Positions 60,954 through 64,000 of a stretch of 64,000 bases of DNA are shown here, in pieces. The notes below the pieces were generated by a model. The model did not search any database. It was not told the origin of the DNA and saw only the letters and a list, made by a program, of their open reading frames with translations. The DNA is taken from positions 23,171 through 87,170 of the forward strand of contig JBMTYG010000001.1 of NCBI GenBank assembly GCA_049454295.1, given 5' to 3'. Position 1 is the first letter of the stretch. Each line of letters starts with the position of its first letter. Source of the DNA: UBA7803 sp049454295 (lineage in GTDB: Bacteria > Pseudomonadota > Gammaproteobacteria > Pseudomonadales > Azotimanducaceae). Position numbers and translations under genes: made by a program.

Positions 60954-62467
60954 CAGGCGGCACGCGTGTGCGTTTCGATGAAGTCTTCCGCCAGCGCAAA
61001 GATCTCAGGCCGCTTGCGCGCAACTCGCGCGAGGTTCGCCACCATGGGGGCCAGGCGGTTATTCGCGCGCAAAGTGGTCTCGTGGTTGGCGACAAAGCGC
61101 CAAAGTAGGCCGTCCATCACGTCACACCAGGGACCCGGGGCGTAATCGCCCATCTTGCGCAAATAGTTCGACCCGCAGATGTAGGGCTTGGTGGTGAAAA
61201 TACCGCCGTCGCTCGTCAGTCCCATGCCAAAAACGTTAGGTACCATCACCCAGTCGTACGCATCAACGAACATTTCCATGAACCAGCGGTACACCTCCTG
61301 CGGCTGTATACCCGCCAGATTCATGAGGTTCGCTGCGACCATAAGGCGCTCGATGTGGTGCGCCCATCCGAAACGGAGCGTCTTGTGAATGACGTGGTCG
61401 AGCGGTGCGATGCCCGTATCACCGGTGTACCAGGCTGGCGTGAGCTTGCGTTCCGCGCGCCAGATGTTCCGGCTCTGCATCGGATCGTAGTAGTGATGAA
61501 ACACACCTCTGACGAACTCGCGCCAACCAAGAATCTGGCGCACGAAACCTTCGAGGCTATTGAGCGGTACCGACTCGCGGGCGCCAAACTCCAGCGCTCG
61601 GTCGAGCACCCTATCCGGCGTCAGCAGTCCGATGTTAAGCAGTGGCGCGAGCGCGCTGTGATACACGAACGGGGAACGCTCGGTAAGCGCATCCTCATAA
61701 GTCCCGAAGTGGTGGAAGCGATTGACGAGGAAGTCGTCGAGCCAACTTTCAGCCTGCGCGTGACTGGTCGGGACCCACGCGGAATCGAGTGAACCAGGAT
61801 GCTCTGAAAAGCGGTCAGCGACAAGACGACGGACGGCTGATGCGGCGGCCGTAGGCTCGATTTCCATCGGCGCGGGTGGTACGAGCTCGCGCGGAAGGCG
61901 TTCGCGGTTGTCGGGATCGAAACTGAAACGACCGCCTACCGGCGTGCCGGTCGCGCCCATGAGAATGCCGGTACGCTCACGCTGAGCGCGATAGAAGTTC
62001 GCCATACGTGGCACGCCTTGCTCGGCGAGGTGAGCGTCGAAATCAGCCCGCGTGCCAAGAAACATGGGTGAGCGCAGCGCCTTCAGCCCGCACTCGTGGC
62101 GGAGAGCAAAGGCTGTCAGCGCTTTCGCCAGCGCCGGGCTTTCGACTTCAAAATGCACCATCCGCCGAACACCCAAGGCTATGAGGCGTTCCAGGGCGCG
62201 CTGCCAGTCGAGACCCTCATCCAGCGCGTGATAGGTCACCAGGTATCCCGACCTGGTTAAGGTTGACTGATAGTCCCGCATGGCACCGAGCACCAGCGCG
62301 AGTTTCTGCTGGTGCCATGCATAGCGCGTGCACATGGCCTGATCTTCGACGAGCAAAACGCGCACTTCCCGCGGCGCAGGTAGGTGCCGAGGGTGAAACA
62401 ACTGATTACCAAACACGATCAGTACGGCGTCCGGTCCATCACCCAGAGCAGCTTCGTTGGTCGTCAT
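60953..62467 (-). CDS. Photolyase/cryptochrome-related protein lacking Fe-S cysteines
   Basis: The 504-residue protein matches the prokaryotic (6-4) photolyase / FeS-BCP family: VLIVFGNQLFHPRHLP at the start, HFEVESPALAKAL, LGWREFVRGVFHHYY, LRFGWAHHIERLMVAANLMNLAGI and DAYDWVMVPNVFGMGL. The segment where family members with an Fe-S cluster carry CxxC reads KMGDYAPGPWCDV here, and the following Cys is also missing, so the [4Fe-4S] cluster is probably absent. It probably binds FAD and repairs UV lesions or senses light. AGGGAG precedes the ATG. An NmrA-like gene overlaps its end and an SDR gene lies upstream in the same direction. Confidence 0.87.
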   Translation of the reverse strand: MTTNEAALGDGPDAVLIVFGNQLFHPRHLPAPREVRVLLVEDQAMCTRYAWHQQKLALVLGAMRDYQSTLTRSGYLVTYHALDEGLDWQRALERLIALGVRRMVHFEVESPALAKALTAFALRHECGLKALRSPMFLGTRADFDAHLAEQGVPRMANFYRAQRERTGILMGATGTPVGGRFSFDPDNRERLPRELVPPAPMEIEPTAAASAVRRLVADRFSEHPGSLDSAWVPTSHAQAESWLDDFLVNRFHHFGTYEDALTERSPFVYHSALAPLLNIGLLTPDRVLDRALEFGARESVPLNSLEGFVRQILGWREFVRGVFHHYYDPMQSRNIWRAERKLTPAWYTGDTGIAPLDHVIHKTLRFGWAHHIERLMVAANLMNLAGIQPQEVYRWFMEMFVDAYDWVMVPNVFGMGLTSDGGIFTTKPYICGSNYLRKMGDYAPGPWCDVMDGLLWRFVANHETTLRANNRLAPMVANLARVARKRPEIFALAEDFIETHTRAA

Positions 62468-62513
62468 GTTTTCTCCCTGATTGCGCCAGTGTCAGCTTTA
62501 AACCCAGTCGGAG

Positions 62514-63242
62514 TCACCACGGCAACTCGCGTCCGTCCCAGTTGAAGAATCCGCCGGACTTCGCAGGGGTTAGCCCGTCAAGCACGCGCAACACCGCGGC
62601 AGCGCTTTCCTCCGGGCACCGAGCCCGCTCCGGACCAACGAAGGGCGCAGACAAGGCGCTCAACGTCGTTCCCGGATGGATCGAGGCCACTAGCGGACCT
62701 GCACGTAGTCGGGACCATTCAATGGCGACATTGCGCACGCCCATGTTGAGCGCCGCTTTGCTCATGCGATAGGTGAACCAGCCGCCCGCGCGGTTGTCAC
62801 CGATACTGCCCACCATCGCGGAAAGCACCGCCGCACGCGGGTCGGGGGCGGCCCGCAGCAATTGTTCGAACGCCTTGAGCGCAGCGAGTGGAGCCCACGC
62901 GTTGACCGCCATACCGTGCAGGAACGCGTCGCGTTCGAGCTGCCTCAGCGCTTTCTCAGCGCGCAGCGGCGGCTCGTGCGCGGCATCGGTCAAAAGCCCG
63001 TTGCAAATCACCAGGCGATCCACGCGAGACGTCGCGTTGGCCACGGTCTGCACGGCATCGATCATTTGGCTGGGGCAGCCTGGGTCCCAGGCAATGCTCG
63101 CGGCCGCACCCGGCAGCGACGCCGCTGCCCGAGAGAGCGCAAACACGGGACCTTCGGCGAGCGCACAGGCGGCGATAGCGGCACCGATGGCGCTTCCGGC
63201 GCCAACCACGACGGTCACTCGGTGAGAACTTTTTGCTGCCAC
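62514..63242 (-). CDS. Short-chain dehydrogenase/reductase (SDR) family protein
   Basis: The 242-residue protein has an N-terminal nucleotide motif (VTVVVGAGSAIGAAIAACAL) in place of the classic TGxxxGxG, NG in LVICNGLL, a serine in AMVGSIGDNR and the catalytic YRMSK (Tyr-x-x-x-Lys). It resembles C-factor/YciK-like SDRs found beside photolyase-related genes in some gammaproteobacteria. The start is the GTG at 63242. The product lies 46 bases upstream of the photolyase-related gene and probably shares its transcript. Substrate unknown. Confidence 0.84.
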   Translation of the reverse strand: MAAKSSHRVTVVVGAGSAIGAAIAACALAEGPVFALSRAAASLPGAAASIAWDPGCPSQMIDAVQTVANATSRVDRLVICNGLLTDAAHEPPLRAEKALRQLERDAFLHGMAVNAWAPLAALKAFEQLLRAAPDPRAAVLSAMVGSIGDNRAGGWFTYRMSKAALNMGVRNVAIEWSRLRAGPLVASIHPGTTLSALSAPFVGPERARCPEESAAAVLRVLDGLTPAKSGGFFNWDGRELPW

Positions 63243-63404
63243 GCCTGCATTACCGCGATCGCGAACGAGTAGCGCTCCGTTTTAACGCACACACGGTGAG
63301 TTACCGGTGAAGGTCGTATCGTCCCTGCCACCCGCCTGAACGGGGTTAACTGTCCGGACGGCACGCGATTCGATAGCATCGCCGCCTTTGCCACAGACGA
63401 CGCC

Positions 63405-64000
63405 ATGTCAGAACTAAGCGAACACGCTCCTCGATCCGCGCGCCTTGAGGAGATGATTCACCTGCTTAACCTCGAACAGATTGAGCACAACCTGTTTCGT
63501 GCGCGTCACCCCGCCGGCAGAACCCATCGCCTCTACGGTGGGCAAATCATGGCCCAGGCGCTTATGGGGGGTATTCGCACAGTGGCACCGGAGCGACCAC
63601 CCCATTCACTGCACGGCTATTTCCTGCGCCCGGGCGATCCGCGCGTTCCGGCGCTCATCGAGGTAGAGCGCATTCGTGACGGGCAGTCGTTTTCTACCAG
63701 ACGCATTGTCGTGATCCAGAACGGCAGCGCCATCTTCAATCTGGATGCATCATTTCAGGTCGTCGAGACAGGCTTGAGCCATCAGGACCCGATGCCCACG
63801 CTCACGCCGCCGCAGATTCAGAAGGTGCCGCAAGCGTTGCGTGAAGATGTCTTCAGTGCCTGGCGCGTCGAGCACAAGGCGCTTCTCAACGAGACCCCCC
63901 ACGCACCCCGACAGCACATCTGGGTGCGCACGAATGGCGCGCTCACGGAAGACCCGGCGTTGCACGCCTGCTTGCTGGTCTACGAATCTGACAACGCGCT
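63405..64000 (+). CDS. tesB: Acyl-CoA thioesterase II (TesB type), 3' end outside window
   Basis: The frame is open from the ATG at 63405 to the window edge (198 complete codons; full enzymes have about 285). Family motifs visible are LLNLEQIEHNLFRARHP, RLYGGQIMAQALMG, LHGYFLRPGDPRVPALIEVERIRDGQSFSTRRIVV, and a late HIWVRTNGAL. The enzyme hydrolyses acyl-CoA thioesters; the double hot-dog fold uses an Asp-Gln-Thr site whose second half lies outside the window. It is divergent from the SDR gene (162-base gap). Assignment is secure, substrate range unknown. Confidence 0.92.
   Translation, partial: MSELSEHAPRSARLEEMIHLLNLEQIEHNLFRARHPAGRTHRLYGGQIMAQALMGGIRTVAPERPPHSLHGYFLRPGDPRVPALIEVERIRDGQSFSTRRIVVIQNGSAIFNLDASFQVVETGLSHQDPMPTLTPPQIQKVPQALREDVFSAWRVEHKALLNETPHAPRQHIWVRTNGALTEDPALHACLLVYESDNA

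Noticed and set aside
1..64000. tRNA genes, CRISPR arrays, insertion sequences or prophage genes
   Set aside because: No cloverleaf with a GTTCGAATC-type arm, no regularly spaced repeats and no transposase motifs were seen; xerC is the chromosomal dif recombinase by context.

Overview
The window looks like a chromosomal segment of a high-GC gammaproteobacterium, possibly of the Nevskiales/Steroidobacterales/Woeseiales kind (inference; genus not determined). The clues are the conserved blocks hemC-hemD-hemX-hemY beside argH, lptM-lysA-dapF-DUF484-xerC-yigB, TorF porin-glnK-amtB beside ubiK-comM, and a leucine-degradation (liu) operon. Coding density is very high. Many neighbours overlap by 1-4 bases, and several convergent pairs overlap at their 3' ends. 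I saw no tRNA, rRNA, CRISPR array or insertion sequence. The only gene-free stretch above 300 bases is 16168-16562.

Region by region: 1-5716 holds rho (cut by the window edge), a flavin-reductase-like gene and the hem block for tetrapyrrole synthesis. 5872-13304 holds argH, a very small lptM lipoprotein gene, lysA, dapF, DUF484, xerC, yigB and thrC. 13422-18404 holds a nitrogen-responsive block (TorF porin, PII protein, ammonium channel) behind a good sigma-54 promoter match, then ubiK and comM. 18443-26909 holds a cytochrome c5, the liuA-liuD-liuB leucine operon with a class III aminotransferase, alr and a diheme cytochrome c4. 26970-39917 is a mixed region: RNase H-fold and coiled-coil hypotheticals, htpX, dacB, an NmrA-like protein, a CDP-alcohol phosphotransferase, a serine hydrolase, a saccharopine-dehydrogenase-like protein, an alpha/beta hydrolase, a VOC protein, a limonene-epoxide-hydrolase-like protein and a large DUF5916 outer-membrane-type protein.

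The most unusual part is 39959-60089. A membrane Ser/Thr kinase and a secreted or anchored caspase-like (C14) protein lie on the + strand. Facing them on the - strand is a nine-gene, almost gapless operon. In order of transcription it encodes: (1) a fusion of an FAD/NAD(P) oxidoreductase, two cyclic-nucleotide-binding domains and a four-cluster [4Fe-4S] ferredoxin; (2) a membrane cytochrome b with two bis-His pairs; (3) a protein joining an FHA-like domain, one membrane helix and ten c-type haems; (4) a lipoprotein with two HbpS/GlcG-like domains; (5) an outer-membrane beta-barrel; (6) a ten-haem cytochrome with a C-terminal LVIVD-type propeller; (7) a five-haem cytochrome; (8) a PP2C phosphatase; (9) a double-FHA membrane protein. 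Together these read as a candidate electron path from NAD(P)H through Fe-S, b haems and periplasmic c haems to the outer membrane, with about 25 c haems. It is wired to phosphothreonine and cyclic-nucleotide signalling. I do not recognise it as a characterised system. Direction of electron flow and physiological role are inference.

60234-64000 holds an NmrA-like protein, a photolyase/cryptochrome-related protein without the usual Fe-S cysteines, an SDR and the start of a TesB-type thioesterase.
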